Assembly (NCBI GenBank): GCA_013365325.1
Contig: JABVXV010000037.1
Span: 248,001 to 312,000 of the forward strand
DNA: 64,000 nucleotides
From: Dipetalonema caudispina
Taxonomy: Eukaryota > Nematoda > Chromadorea > Rhabditida > Onchocercidae
Direction of reading: 5' to 3'
The notes below the pieces were generated by a model. It saw nothing but the letters and a program-made list of their open reading frames with translations, was not told where the DNA came from and searched no databases. Both the position numbers and the translations under genes were made by a program. This document shows, in pieces, positions 1 through 13,618 of this stretch. Numbering within the stretch: the first letter of the stretch is position 1; each line of letters begins with the position of its first letter.

Positions 1-1116
1 TTTGTCTTTTATAACTGATCAAATGGCACTGATATATTGATAAATATTGATCACCTAAATTGTTTACTTTCATTTGCTCATATTCAAAAATAATTCGGTG
101 TATTTACCCTACCATAGCATATCTTTTAACGATACATGTAAAAACAGGCAGTTCGGTTAAAGTAGCTCTGCAGTAAAGTAGCTCTATATAATAATTAATA
201 ATCCGAATAGTTAACCATTCGGATTATTAATTATTGAGTAGATTTGTGATACCTTTTCATTTTCTCCTCTTCGTTTTGCTTCTTTGAATTATGAAAATGA
301 TAATTTGAAGTTAAAACTAACATCATATTAGCAATCTTCATAACATATTCAATAGCTCGATAATTACCTTCCTATTTCTTTTAGAGAACATTTGAAGCAG
401 AATAATGAAGGCTTCATAATTATGCAAAGAATTGAAATACTAATTATTTTCGCTGATTTTATTTCATTTTTTTTTTTTTTTTTTTTTTATGAAATAAATA
501 AGGATGGTGCAAAAATTAAAAATTACACTGAAAGAGAAACTATGCTATTTTTTGGTACGACTATTTAGTTATTTCTTCTGAATATCTTTTTTTTTCTCTG
601 GAATTGAAGTTTAATTAATAATGTTTTCAAAAAATTTTAAATAAAAGTCGTCAACAAGTCGTAAATTATCCTAAATGCTGAAATTCTACTGCTACTGAAA
701 CAAACGCTTAACATCAAGTCTTGAAAATGATTATAAACATTTCTTTTACTTGTAATAAATTCCGTTACTTTTCATTTTCACAGTCTCTGTAAGAGCAAAA
801 GTAATTTAGTAGCTTATAAGCGGAAATAAATTAAGAGATAATCTGTTAACTGGAAATAAAGAAAAAATTAATTACTATATTAAAGCACAAAGTAAATTAT
901 TCTATTAATTCATTTCAATAAGACTGTTTGTTTGCTAATTTAGAATTATATAATTTGGTAAGCACAATTGAGCACTGTATTCGAGAAAAAAGCTCACAAT
1001 ATTAGCTGTCAATTGTTCCTAACTTAAATCTAACCATTCATTAAGCTCTCAGTAATTACTTAACTTCAATTAATTAGTATTTGGATTGTTCAAAAAGATA
1101 TGTTTTTTTCCTTCAG
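1..1116. other. Non-coding left edge, probably intron of ida-1
   Basis: No coding exon is recognisable here. The first ida-1 exon I can see starts at 1117 after a T-rich acceptor and begins in mid-codon, so at least one upstream exon (signal peptide and start) must lie left of the window and this stretch is most simply the intron between them. It holds a perfect 19-bp palindrome (190-235), a 12-base repeat occurring twice (158-169 and 174-185) and a T run near 467-489. Confidence 0.6.
190..235. repeat. Perfect 19-bp palindrome with 8-base loop
   Basis: Arms 190-208 and 217-235 are exact reverse complements separated by AGTTAACC. It would form a stable hairpin in DNA or RNA. No neighbouring terminal-repeat or target duplication was seen, so its origin is unclear. 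Confidence 0.85.
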
Positions 1117-4100
1117 GTTGCATTTTGTACGATGAAATATGTGAAGAGAACGAAATTTGTGTTCAAGGTTTGTTTTAAATTTATAAAAAAATTCATTTAA
1201 AATATTTGAATGCGCCAATATTCAGTTCAGCAAATTTTTCGTTAGCAAAGTAATTAGCTATCCATCAGAGAAAACTCAATATTTTATTATTTCAATTCAT
1301 ACATTAACTGATAGAAGTACAGAGAATTGATCAAAAAACTTAACAACACTACTGATGAACTGATAATGTCAGAAATCAAGATGGTCATTAGACTAAATTA
1401 TTTGTCCTAAAGAATGATAAAAATAGGATATCAACTTTTCCAGAGAAAATGAAACATTTACAGAATTTTATTGAAAAATAACTTTGCTTGAAATTTTTCC
1501 ATGAAATGATTTTTTTTTTTTATTCCACAACATCTTACTAAAAGGATACATAGCGTATCCTAGTACAGGTACAGATATCATGATATTGCGATGTTGAACT
1601 AGTCCTTACTATTTCCGCTAAACTTCATTCCATTGCGCCACACTTTTTATGTTAGATAAAATTCCTATTACGAATTGTACATCTGTTAAAATATCGTTAA
1701 ATATCGTACTAAATTTAATTTGGAGAATGAGATCATCGAAAAATGATAGAATGTAATAAGGTAAATAAAAAGTTTAGCTAGTGAACTAATAATAAAAAAA
1801 GTAAATGGATAGATGAATAGTCGAATAAAAAGCATCAGACAGGTAAAAGTATAGGTAAAGTAATAAACTTTTTAGTACAATTCATGGAAAATAGTGTACA
1901 TAAGGATAAAAAGATATTATTTGTATGTAATTGATATTTTGAAAAAAAAAAGCTTTGATCTTTTTCATTTGCTTAAGCAATTACCGTAACCCAAACGCTG
2001 ATTTAAATTATATTTTGCATATTAATGGTTGAAGAAGTTAAAATAATATATGCCTTATGTCTATTTGTCATTTAACACATTAAATTTCTTAATTTGATGT
2101 TAATAATGGACAAAGTCCAAATAATGTATAGTATGTTAGCTGTCATCAGATTATATCGTTTAATTAATTTCCTGATTGAATAACCGTGCAATAATTCGAA
2201 ATCATTTTTAAATTTCGAAATTTTTCTCGAATATTTTTTAAAACAAAAGTGTATCTTTCATAGATGGTTTATTCGGGGAATGTTCATCAACAGAACATGT
2301 CGCTTTGATTGTTCCAAATCCGGCTGATTTTGTTTTGAAGAAAGTGTTAAGTTCTCAATTAGAAGAACTTAACCGAGATGGTTACACCTTGGAAGATGCT
2401 CGAGCGCAATGTCTTCTTGCATATTTCAAAATAGTTTTAATACTACAACTCAAATATGATCTTAATTTTTGTAATGTTGCTAATCCGGAAAATATTTGGC
2501 AAATGTTACAGGTTAGTCCATTTTCTTCCTCTTTATTAGCTGAATACAAAACATTTCGAGATTGAAAAAATGAAATGAGAAGATGATATTTATCAATGAA
2601 ATATTCGCTAAATTTTTCAGTTTGATTTTGAAAATCATTTCTACTTATACTTTTTGACTACAAATCTTTGATTTGATTGTAAACGATTATTTCAAGATAT
2701 CATTTTTTTAATTGTAATTAATCAAATTTCCAATTTGATTAATTAGATTTTAACTCTCCGACTAAATAATCAAATTTTCAAAATTTGATAGCAATGAGAA
2801 TGAAATAAAATGACCAATAACTTAAGAATTTTTTTTTGTTTACCTCTAATTTTGAACCTTTATTTTTGGGTTTTTTTTAAAATTTCCGCTTGTTGACAAT
2901 AATGATTCATTTTTTAGATTTGATATCATTTTTTTTTTTTTCCCCCCCCCCCCCCCCCCCCCCCCCCTTTCCCCAAAATTGATTTAGTCATTCGATGTAC
3001 AATACATTATATATCATACGGAATAGGTATAAAGCAAGCCCAACAACAACATTCATATCGGAAAAATGCTCCAATAAAATAATTCAGTAGACATGTTGTT
3101 TCCTGTAAAATATTGACTATAGTGAAGGACATCAAAAATCAACCTTTCAATTTGTTTTTTTTTTTTTTTTTTTTTCTTTTTTAAAAGATTTTGAGACTGA
3201 CAATTTTTTTCCTCTCAATATGCTTGCCCGTTTTTTTTTTTTTTTTTTAACAACATTACTTAACTTTGCAATTTTTTTTTTTTGACATTGAACAACTTAA
3301 AAATATAAGACAATAGCTTAGGAAGATTATTTTTTGCATATTGGAAATCTGAAGGATTGAGGAATGAATATACAACCTTATCGTAATGAAAATTATCCAT
3401 TTTTGAAACTCATTGAATAGCACTGGAAATTATTGATGGAGGAGGAAAATTTTTAAAGAAATCAAGTTTTTTCAAATCAATTTAATAATTACAAAAAATT
3501 AAGAGCAATATCGTTTGAAATGTGCGACTTCAAAAAAAGCTCCCTTCAACTTTTAATGATTTTGATATAGAATCTCTTTTGATACTAAATTTGTGTATTG
3601 CACAAACTCGTAAGTCTGTGATTATATTTGCTTAACATCATATCATCATAATGTTAAATGTAGAATAAAACAGTTTCAGTCAATAAAAATGGCACTCATC
3701 AGTGATGTTACGAATATTCCAAGTATCAACACAAATAAGGATTTGTTGTATAATTTCATAGAGCAACAACAACAACAACAACAGCAACAGATGGGTATCT
3801 TTATTAAGAATTGATGCATGTAATAAATATTTTGCATATTTAAATTTTAAATATAATCCGCATCAGTAATTTCACATAAATATATTTACTTATTAGAGAT
3901 TTTTTTTTAAATAAAATTAATGAGGGAAATTTAGCTAACAAGTCTATCTCTCTAGCTTTCTTCTAGATTCTACAAGTGATGCAAAGAACGATGATAACAA
4001 TGACAGTAATGAGGAAGATTTTAATTCGGTTTTCGAAGGAAATATGTTCGGTAAAAATAATATTTTGGAATCAACAGCATGGGATACTGAAAAAAAATCA

Positions 4101-7100
4101 ATTGATAACGATCAGAATATGCTAGCGATAGAAACTTTCATGCCATCGGGTACGGTGATTTTACTTTCTCAAGTTATATTGTACTCAGAATTTGCTTGAT
4201 TAACTGGAATGTTATCCTGATATTCATGAAAATGAATCATTGCTATTTGTGATGATATTTGTCTTATTCATCAATTATTGATGTGTATTATCACTGAAGC
4301 TTATGTAGCTTCAGAAAAAAAGTTTTCTTCAACTTTTAATGATTTTGATTGGAATAATTTGCAATTCTCAGTAGTAATATCCAGCAAATGATTACAAATA
4401 GAATGAAATAATAAGTAAATAATAGCAATTATCACATAATGATGTGTTAGTAATGTCACATTAAAATGAACTTCAACTGAAATAATAATTGCAGTAGCCC
4501 CAAATTCGGGTGAGGAGGAAGAAGAAGAATCGTTGAATTTTGTTGGCTATCATGCACCTGTTTTAAAGAAAGATATTGAACATCTTGGTAATCAGGACAC
4601 AGGTTAGTTACAGTTAAAAAATGAAAAAAAAAAAAAAATAATTTTCTGCTGTGGTTTTATTTGAAATGTGTGACACTAAAACACTGATTTATTGCCCTAT
4701 AGTTGACAAAATGTGGTTGAGGACGTGATAATGAGATGTAAACCAATGAGTCATACAAGGTAGCAGAGCAATTAATACTCTTTTTTTTTTTTGAAATTTT
4801 AACCATTGGAATTGAAATTCATCGAACTGTCCGATCATTCCTTGCAGCACATTTCCTGGCGCTGTTGCACTTTTCCGCACCATCACGGTAAACCGGACTC
4901 TTCAATCTATTTTTTATTTCAGTCAATGGAATTCATTAGTTAACAAAATTTAATATTAAATTGAAGAGTGTACTTTTACCGGAAATTTGCTGAAATAAGT
5001 AGCAATCACAATCTCATCATTTTCATTTGGTTGAATTAAACGAACTTATTGTTAGAAGGTTTTATTCATATGGTTTTTACTAAATTTTAGCGTTTCTCAG
5101 GTTTGGAAAAAATAGAGCACAAAATAGTGAAAGGAATACCTTCATATCAGAAGGTCAATGGTAATCGAGTATATTTGAAAATTGCTAAAGATCTAAATGA
5201 TGACAAGCTGCATCACCTGATCAATTATTTGGATTTATCAATTGCAAAGCCTAATCAACTTATTTTCGATGATTTTTTGTACGCTTAATCATCATTTCTT
5301 TTTTGAAAACGTATGAAATATCGAATATGACACATTAGCCAATTTCACTTACTTAGAAAATCGGATTCAAATATCTTGTAAAAGTAGTAATGCTTGAATT
5401 ATGTCATAGTTTTTTCGAGACATACTACTGGAAGTTTGAAATTGACTCGCAATAGTGGTTGGTGAATGGATTACTTATGGTTATAGCTGACATGTAATCA
5501 TAACCAACCTAAGATGTCGCTATCAATCGGACCAAGCTGAATTCAGCCTGTCTTTCCGCTTATCTAATGCACTTTAGAAATTTAACAATCATATTTCAAG
5601 TTATTTCTACTTTTTTGTTGCAGGCTGGACGGTGATCAGTTATCATTTCGAGCTGGTCGATCAGCTCGAACAGTTCCACAAAACGAAAAACGCCTAGATT
5701 CAGTGGGAGGTATTGCAGAGGATGTTTGTAAGCATTATTATTTTTTTTGTTGTTTTTGAATTTAAATTTAAAATCATTTTGAAATTTGTTGGATACAATG
5801 ACGAAATTTTGTATCCTTTCACTTCCTCATCATTGTTTTTATAGATAAACGACGAAAAGATATTCAAGCAATTGCAGGAGTACACGTTGATGAAACCGGT
5901 ATCGGAAGCGGAGAAGTAAGCTATGCTTTGATAAAACGTAAAGAAAAAACATTTTTCTAGTACCTTAGAGCTAATATTCCGATTATTACCTTTTATTATC
6001 ATTATTATTATTGTTATTACTATTATCATTATCATCATCATTATTACTATTAATATCATCATTATTACTAATCCCTAAAACATTATCTCTATAATATCTT
6101 TCAGGAAGCGGTACCAGTTGAAAGTGAGACCCGAGACCGTTTCTTTACTCCTATACTTGCTGTAAGTGCATTTACATTAGTACTACTGGTAGCGGTAATG
6201 GCGATTCATCAGATCAGGGAACGTCGTAAGATACGTAAATCAAACTTCCCGGAACTTGACTCTCAAAAGTATAGTGACAAGACATGGTCTGCATATCAGG
6301 ATTTATGCCGGTATCAGATGAATTCACATGGACCGGCAAGTATCCCTGATGCGCATTCGAATCATTCCAGTACAACATCTTGGTGCGTTTGCTTTATTAA
6401 TGGTTCCATATAAAAAAGACATTATGAAAACTGCTTAATATAAAATAGAAGTTAAAAGCTAAATTTTAAGGGTCGAAGAACCGCTTAGTCAGCCGAGTCT
6501 CGACATATCAACCGGCCATGTCATCTTAGTGAGCATACTTTACTTTTTGCATTTTAAGTACGTGTTGTAATATTTTAATGTGTATATATCAAATTAATTT
6601 AATTTCGTAATTACCAATCCAATAACAAAATTCTGGTTTGGATTTTTTCAAAACACAAAAAATTTCTTTTCCGCTTTTCTCTTTTCTGATCTGAATTACA
6701 TATCTAATTTATTCCCGAGCGTATTCTATGAGCAAATAAAATTTTTTCGATAATTAAATAACAAAATAATCCATTATTCTTTCTCCTACTTTATCTTAGA
6801 AAATGTTTTGCAAAAGCACCGAGTTCTTTTTCCACATTTGTTTCTTCTTTCAATATCATACTTATTCCATACTTTTATAATTTTTAAATTTCAGTCATTC
6901 CTTCGTGACTATTTGAATGATACATCGAAAATTGAAGAACAATGGAAAACATTGAACGAATATACAAATCCAAATGGCATATCAACAATTGCAAGAGAAG
7001 AAGGAAATATCAACAAAAATCGAAATCCATCTTGTCTTCCATGTAAGCTTCATTCGTTAATTCAATTTCATTTATATTCGCTTAGTACATTATCGAAGTG

Positions 7101-10100
7101 TAAAGCGCTCTTTTCCATACTAAACATGACAATGATAGATATTTGAAGCATTTCTTTTTTACATAATAATTTCTTCATCAATTAGAGAAGGTTTCTCATT
7201 AAATCGGGACTGAACATTTTGTTGAGATATGAAATTAACAACAGCTTAATTAGAAGATATAAAAAATGGGATATTTTGCTACACATCTTATATAACAACA
7301 AAGTAGTACAAACCGGTTGAAGTTAATATTATGCAAAATACCGAAAGTTTTTCAAAAATACTATTCCTGACAGCGTTTTTTTTTTTTTTTTTTGCATCGC
7401 TTAATACCGCTGCTATCATCATCTCTCCCAATAAATGAGTGTTGAAATTAACACATTGATAGGCAATAGAAGAGCAGTAGTCATTAAATTTTTCCTTGTC
7501 GATTATAGAATGCAAAATGATATCTGGAAGGAAGATGCTTCCGAAAATTTACCGTATAGAACCTAAAAGTTTCCACTCACAATTGCATTTACCACCAATA
7601 TAATCTAAGTAATGCTTTTTAGATGATGATACATTGGTCAGTATTCGTGATGTAGTGAATAATTCAACATTCATCAATGCATCAGCAATCCATGATTGCG
7701 ATCCGAAACAAGCCAATTACATTGCTACACAATCACCACTTCCGGAAACCATTGCCCATTTCTGGCAAATGATTTGGGAACAAGTTAGTGTTGCTTTCAG
7801 ATCTCTTTATATCAGTCGTTAATCCAACTGGATTATCATTTGATCATTATATCCTAATATTACTCTCGTCTTCATAGCAAGCTTTCATTGCTTATTATCA
7901 GCTATAGCCGTCCCGTCTCCGTAACTATAGTTGATGGCATATCTCGATCTTATCACTCCAACTTTCTATTATCAGTTACATTGGATATCGTTGTTTCAAT
8001 AATTGATAATATCACAACTTTTAATTTTAAACTTTATTTCCTTCTTATCCTTCAATAAGAGTAACTAAAGCATCAAATAGACATTTTCAAAGACAGAAAA
8101 AAAAATTTAGCTGACAAGAGCTGAGTTAGTAAAGACTTTGAATTTATTGATATCAAATTTCACAAGTTACATTTTCATTTTCTTTAATTAATAATATTAG
8201 GTACAAAGTAAGCAACAAAAAAAAATTTGGAAAAGTGCGAATAGAATGTTATATCAAAGTAATAATGAAGACACGAACTATTTATTCAATAATCAAAGTT
8301 ATGTAAAAGTTCGGAAGTGAAAAAAATTTATACGACGTCACCATGGTGAAGATTAGGGGAAGGATAGAAATAATTTTGCATGACAAGACTTATTCGTTAT
8401 TGTGACGATAGATCAGGTAAGAAATTCTTTCACATCAGTAAAACCACTCAAATCTACTTTTTCCTTTGATTTCAACGCATGTTTTCAATATTCAAACCTT
8501 AATTTATTTGCTTATTACCAATCTTATCACTTCCAACTTTCACCATTGATCATTTGGCAAGTTATCATTACTTCAGTACGTATGATTACTTTATGTTTTA
8601 TAAATGTAAATTTTAATTTTACATGCTCATTTTGGTATCATATGTGGAAGAGCATAATGTGACCTCGGAGACATAATGTTTTAAATCTCAGGTTACTGTG
8701 CTGATTGTGAATTTAGCGAACAACGATGATCAACAAAAAGGACGATGCCTCAAATATTGGCCTGAAAGTGGTTCGCAGATGTATGGATCTTTTGAAGTTA
8801 GTTTTTTATTTCAGCTTTGTTGAAATGATTTTTACGATGCTGAAGAAAAATAGAAAGCAAATAGGACAAATTAAATAGAGTAAACGAAAGAAAGGTCACA
8901 TGAAGACATTGCTTTTGAGCAAGCACATTAATATAAAAGTGTTCCACTTCACGTATATAAAGCGTCATATTTATTTTATAATTCTAATACAACCTCATTT
9001 GTATATTCATGATATTATAATATCAAATTTTGGAAGCGTTTGCGGTAGTTTTAACATATAATTTACTCATAAAGTACGTTGTAAATTTTGATTCCTACAA
9101 CACTCCTTAAACTTAATATTTGATAAGTAGAATTTAAGGTCATTGTACTATCATTCATAATTTTTGAAAAGGCATAAGAGAAGGAGAATGTACTATTACT
9201 TATTTTTGATAGGATACATTTACTTGGAAAAATATTGATTTTAAATCATTTCCTGCAGATTCATTTGGTATCAGAGCATATTTGGAGCGAAGACTATTTA
9301 GTGCGATCATTTTACTTAAAAAATTTGAAAACGAACGAAACTCGAACTGTAACTCAATTTCATTTCTTGACATGGCCCGAAAATGGAGTACCACCGAATA
9401 CCAAAGCTCTACTCGATTTTCGCAGGTTCTTTTTTTTTTTTTGATAAGCATATAACTTATGGCGCAAAAATATACTTTGTCTAAAGAAAATATATGTATG
9501 TATTAGTCAAAAGTTTAGCGATCCAATTGTAGTTACTCTCCCATATCGTAGTCAATGAGGGTATTTTCACCGATATTTTTCCCATCAAAAATTCCTGCAA
9601 GCAAGTCAGTTGTTCCGATTTCCCGTTCTGAATGACATTCCAAATCGAAATTTCACACATCAGAGACAGAGAGTAAAGGTCATTTTCTATCCGTTACACT
9701 TCAATATCACTGGAAAAGTGATTCCAGCATAATTCAGAAAGACCCAAACTGGACGAACGTTCCAATCGTTACTGTTTTGATTAGCAGTATCCATTGATAA
9801 GTGATCCGACTGTTTGCATGTATCATTTTCAGTGTTCTGGATGAGACGCCTCTACTCGTCGATCATTTTTGTGGATTAGCAATTTTGTTCTCGAATAATT
9901 GCATAGTCACAAAAGTGATGGACGGGAAGCGTCGTTCGTTCCAACCAATCACCGATTATCCTTCTTTACATTTGACCTTTCTCTGCTTCCCAATCTATAT
10001 ATACTCTACTGACTAAAACAGTGAATTTTTTTCTATTTTGTGAAAAACAAAAAATTCAATTAGAAAAAATAAAAATTAATTTTATTATTCTATTGCTGAA

Positions 10101-10938
10101 TTCTATATGTATGTCAAAGTTTAAGTGAAAGATTACTATTGTAAAAAAGGAAAAAAAAGTGCAGAAGGAAGCATAACGTAAAATATGGCGTGTTATAAAG
10201 TTTTGTAACGTGAACTTTTGTATTAATTTTCCTCAACCACTACGCTTGCATATTTAGAATTATTATTACAATACAGAATAAGTTTGATCTGATTATACAT
10301 AGAGAAGTTAGCTATTATGGAAAAAATTTTCATAAATTAAATTGAAACTTTATGGCAATTTTGCAGAAAGATCAATAAATCGTATCGTGGACGAGCAGCC
10401 CCAATTATTGTACATTGTACGGATGGTACTGGACGAACTGGTACATTTTGTTTGCTCGACATGATACTAAATCGAGTTGCCAAAGGTATATCACTTTTAT
10501 CTTAACTTACTTGCAAATTAAAAATATATTTTTAGTTGAACAATGCCCAAATATCTTCAATCTGATTTGTTATTTATCATCCAATCATTACTGATACATA
10601 TTGTATATCGATAAGATTGATATCTTATGCTAATGCCTTGACCTAAAAATGAAAATTGGTTTCATTGAAATTAATAATAACAGCGTAGATTTGAAGGTCA
10701 TTATTTTGTTGAAGGTGCCATCGTATGATATCCAAAATATACATAATACCTAAAAATTATCACAAATTTCAAAAAAAATTTTTTTTTTTTTGCAGGTGTA
10801 AAAGAATTGAATGTAGCAGGTTCATTGGAACATTTACGTGATCAGCGTCCGGGTATGGTGGAAAGTTGTGAACAATACAAGATGGTATTCGTCTGTTTAG
10901 CGGAAGAAATTACTGCTATTGTAGCTGCATTATCATAA
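1117..10938 (+). CDS. ida-1: IA-2/phogrin-like receptor tyrosine pseudophosphatase (partial, 5' end missing)
   Basis: Orthologue of vertebrate PTPRN/PTPRN2 and C. elegans ida-1, a single-pass protein of neuroendocrine dense-core vesicles that affects vesicle cargo and peptide/insulin secretion. Exons read: 1117-1167, 2264-2511, 3680-3794, 3967-4149, 4495-4602, 5101-5278, 5624-5727, 5845-5915, 6105-6382, 6471-6528, 6895-7042, 7623-7783, 8692-8796, 9259-9425, 10367-10485, 10796-10938; all close in phase, giving about 744 residues. Order: cysteine-rich N-terminal motif ([16 protein letters not shown]), luminal region with a 9-Gln run and a Glu run, RESP-like domain, membrane segment ([17 protein letters not shown], exon at 6105), juxtamembrane DISTGHVIL, then one PTP domain ending [10 protein letters not shown]. 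The signature is [10 protein letters not shown] with Asp where active phosphatases have Ala, and WPEN replaces the WPD loop, as expected for a catalytically dead IA-2. C. elegans IDA-1 is about 770 residues, so probably only one short exon is missing. Confidence 0.93.
2942..2967. repeat. Poly(C) run of 26
   Basis: T-run followed by 26 uninterrupted C, then TTTCCCC, in the ida-1 intron between the exons at 2264 and 3680. The G26 on the other strand could form a quadruplex. True length is uncertain in any assembly. Confidence 0.9.
3764..3790 (+). repeat. CAA/CAG repeat coding for nine Gln in ida-1
   Basis: Six CAA codons then CAG, CAA, CAG, within the luminal region of the IA-2-like protein. 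The mixed codons at the end suggest a partly stabilised microsatellite. Confidence 0.9.
5998..6070. repeat. ATT-rich imperfect microsatellite in ida-1 intron
   Basis: Imperfect (ATT/ATC)n array lying just before the exon that encodes the ida-1 membrane segment (6105). Confidence 0.85.
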
Positions 10939-10942
10939 TAAA
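10937..10942 (+). terminator. AATAAA overlapping the ida-1 stop
   Basis: A canonical AATAAA overlaps the ida-1 TAA stop. It could be used only with an extremely short 3'UTR, so it may be fortuitous. No better signal stands out immediately downstream. Confidence 0.25.
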
Positions 10943-12209
10943 ACGCAAACAACAATGACGAAAAGCAAAAATAAGTGAAAACAACGACAATAAGAATAAC
11001 AATAGCAACGGTTACGACCATAATAACAATAATAACGGCTACATTTAACAGCAACAACAGTCTTTTATGATAATAATGCTTGTTGAAATTGTAATCCGAT
11101 TTCTCTTTTGTTTATCACTGATCTCCACGGATACGTCTCCATGTCTTCTCTAATTTCCCAACAGCTATTCAATCGAATTTAATATAATCAACAAATACTC
11201 GATGCTCTGATCAAATGAATGCCATGCTACTATGATTATAAAGCAAAAGTTCAATTGTATTGCAAATGCAACAAAATCTATGGCATAGCACAATTGATAA
11301 GTTAAAAACAGCGCCTTCAATTAAAGAGTGAAACAATTCCACGAAACTTTTCCAATACTCATACTCGATAAACATTGGCAATTTCAATTTCAATTGCGAT
11401 AAAGGAAAAAAAAATCATTCTAAGTTTGAAACTTCGAGAGTTTCTCCTTTTTCTTCTTTGATTGTAATTCCCAGAAAAAGTACGGAAGTTTGTTAAACGA
11501 TTGCACATACACAAAATATTCGGTTGGATAGAATTTTCCAACATTCAATCAGGTATCTAAGAATTTCCACTTTGTAGTGTGCAATAATAATAGCATCAAT
11601 CATTCATTATTCTCATAATAGTTTAAGGGGATTAACTGAGGAAAATGATTAAATTACTGCTATCATTGACAAATGAGTGATACGAGATTGAACTTTTTAC
11701 AATTTCCCCAGTTATCAGACAGTCAAGTATTGAATTCATGTTCTGACTAAACAAATTGGAATCTTTATAGAAGAAAAATTCTTGTATTTAACCACTTAAT
11801 TTAGTAGATAGCAGGCAACAATAATATTCTGAAAGCAAGAAAGAAAAGCACAATTATCAAATATCATTTCCAAAACTCAACTAGTAAAATTACAAATCGA
11901 TTGATATACAAGTAGTCAACTTGCTTAGTGAATCACCTTCATTACCACTTCAACATTAGTTAATTACTTTAAATCATTAAGTATAGTCGAAATAATTGTG
12001 ATTTTAATTATAATGTTATCTTGTCATCTCGCTAGACAACATTTCTTTAATTCTGAACAAACTGAGTAGTCATCTGGAAGAAGAAGAGCAGTAGCAGTGA
12101 TACCGATTCAGAATAACTTCATCAAACTAATGTTGTCTGGAAAATCTGAGATGAATCAGTTGCGTAGCTGTGCTGCGTTACATAATGTATTCATAGATAT
12201 ATTTGCAAT
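10939..12209. other. Intergenic region between ida-1 and PGRMC gene
   Basis: About 1.3 kb between two genes on the same strand. It begins with CAA/AAT-rich imperfect repeats (about 10940-11060). It should contain the ida-1 3'UTR and the promoter or trans-splice site of the downstream gene. No open frame here resembles a conserved protein and no clear acceptor precedes the downstream ATG. Confidence 0.6.
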
Positions 12210-13267
12210 ATGGTCTCTTTCGGAGATGTTACGGAATTAGGCGGATGGGATGTGGTGATTTTTGTATTCGTGATTTACGTGATTTTTGTCGTATTCTTAA
12301 AGAAACCGACGAAAGAGATACGTCAGGATGGGGAAGAGGAGAAATCAAAAAGTCTTCCACCCATGCAAAAGAGAGATTTCACAGTGGAACAATTACTACT
12401 TTTTGATGGCGTACAAAATGAACGAATCCTTATTGCTGTTTGTGGAAAGGTAAGCTTTTCTTTTTATTTAGATTTTTCTGAGTTTTGATATTTCTTCCAT
12501 GTAAATCGGTTTGGGAGGTACAGACTATTTATCTTTGGAATGTTTTATTCATGTTGGATTCGAGATCTACATGGTTTCACTGAAGTGAAATTAATAGAGA
12601 GAGGATTGAAATCTGTAGCCAAATACTGCATCGTGGTACGTAAAGTCGAGGGTTCTGATCTCTCGTCTGACCTAACTCGTAGTCCTATGTTATGCTAAAT
12701 GATTGAAACTAGTTGTTAAAGGAACGGAAGATTTTGTAGGTATTTGATGTAACGAAAGGAAGCTTATTTTATGGTCCTGAAGGTGCGTATGGTAAATTGG
12801 CAGGTCACGATGCTACGCGAGCGTTGGCAAAAATGGATCTCACCTTGGTCAAAGATACTCCAGATGACCTAAGTGACATTTCGGATTTGGATCTTAATAC
12901 AGCTAGAGAATGGATGCAGTCGTTCATCTGTAAGTTTTATGGGTATAAATCGTCAGGTGATTTGACTTATTTATAAAATGTAATTTTCATGTTGTTTAAA
13001 AAATGTTGTAAGTTGTTTCGGGATAGTTTAGGCGCATTAAATATAAGTTTCGATTAGCAATTAAGTAGTTACTAAATCAGATAAGTAATGTGATTTATTG
13101 ATCAAAGCTGTCTGCTGATCAATTTTTACTCATCAAGATTATGCGGTCAATAAGATTAATTTTGTTGCTGCATGCTTTTATTTGTAGACAAATATCCTGT
13201 TGTGGGAAAATTGTTAGCCGAGGGTGAAGAGTCAACCGATTACAACAACGAATTGGCATCGTCGTAA
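12210..13267 (+). CDS. vem-1: Membrane-associated progesterone receptor component (MAPR, cytochrome b5-like)
   Basis: Small haem-binding MAPR protein of endomembranes (PGRMC1/2; C. elegans VEM-1, linked to axon guidance through UNC-40). Exons 12210-12449, 12740-12929 and 13188-13267 close in phase and give 169 residues, close to the family length. A short N-terminus leads into one membrane helix (about residues 13-31), then a charged linker, then the cytochrome b5-like fold starting FTVEQLLLFDG. Family hallmarks are FDVTKGSLFYGPEGAYGKLA, DDLSDISDLD, and near the end the YPVVGKLLAEGEE motif. The tyrosines of the FYGPEGAYG loop, which bind haem in PGRMC1, are present. The start is the only ATG preceding the membrane helix in frame. 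An AATAAA follows at 13613. Confidence 0.92.
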
Positions 13268-13612
13268 TTGGTCAAAATTCTAACTTTATCCGTGAGATTT
13301 TGATATCTCAAATGTGGATAAATGTGCTTGTGGACTGTTTTATTGAAATTGCCGCTACATTTTACTGTAAATTTTATAGCAGATTGTTACCTTTTGGCAA
13401 GATATTTTATCCGTGGTGTTGGTGCTGTCACTAAAAGAAGAACTTGATTTGATTATTTAATTTACTTGTGACTCATCAGGTTGTGCGTTATTTCTTATTG
13501 CCTCTCACTTCCGTATGTTCAATTATATTTCTTTGTTCCATTTCGCAGTTATTCGTTTTGTTATTGTCGAGATCTATCTCTTCAGCATTAGTTTGGAATT
13601 ATTAAAATCCGA

Positions 13613-13618
13613 AATAAA
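13613..13618 (+). terminator. Poly(A) signal of PGRMC gene
   Basis: AATAAA lies about 345 bases past the PGRMC stop and upstream of the next gene, so it is a good candidate for the 3' end of that transcript. Confidence 0.5.

Noticed and set aside
5700..6062. Minus-strand open frame of 120 codons rich in Ile/Met
   Set aside because: Arises from the ATT/ATC microsatellite and ida-1 intron sequence; antisense to ida-1 exons.
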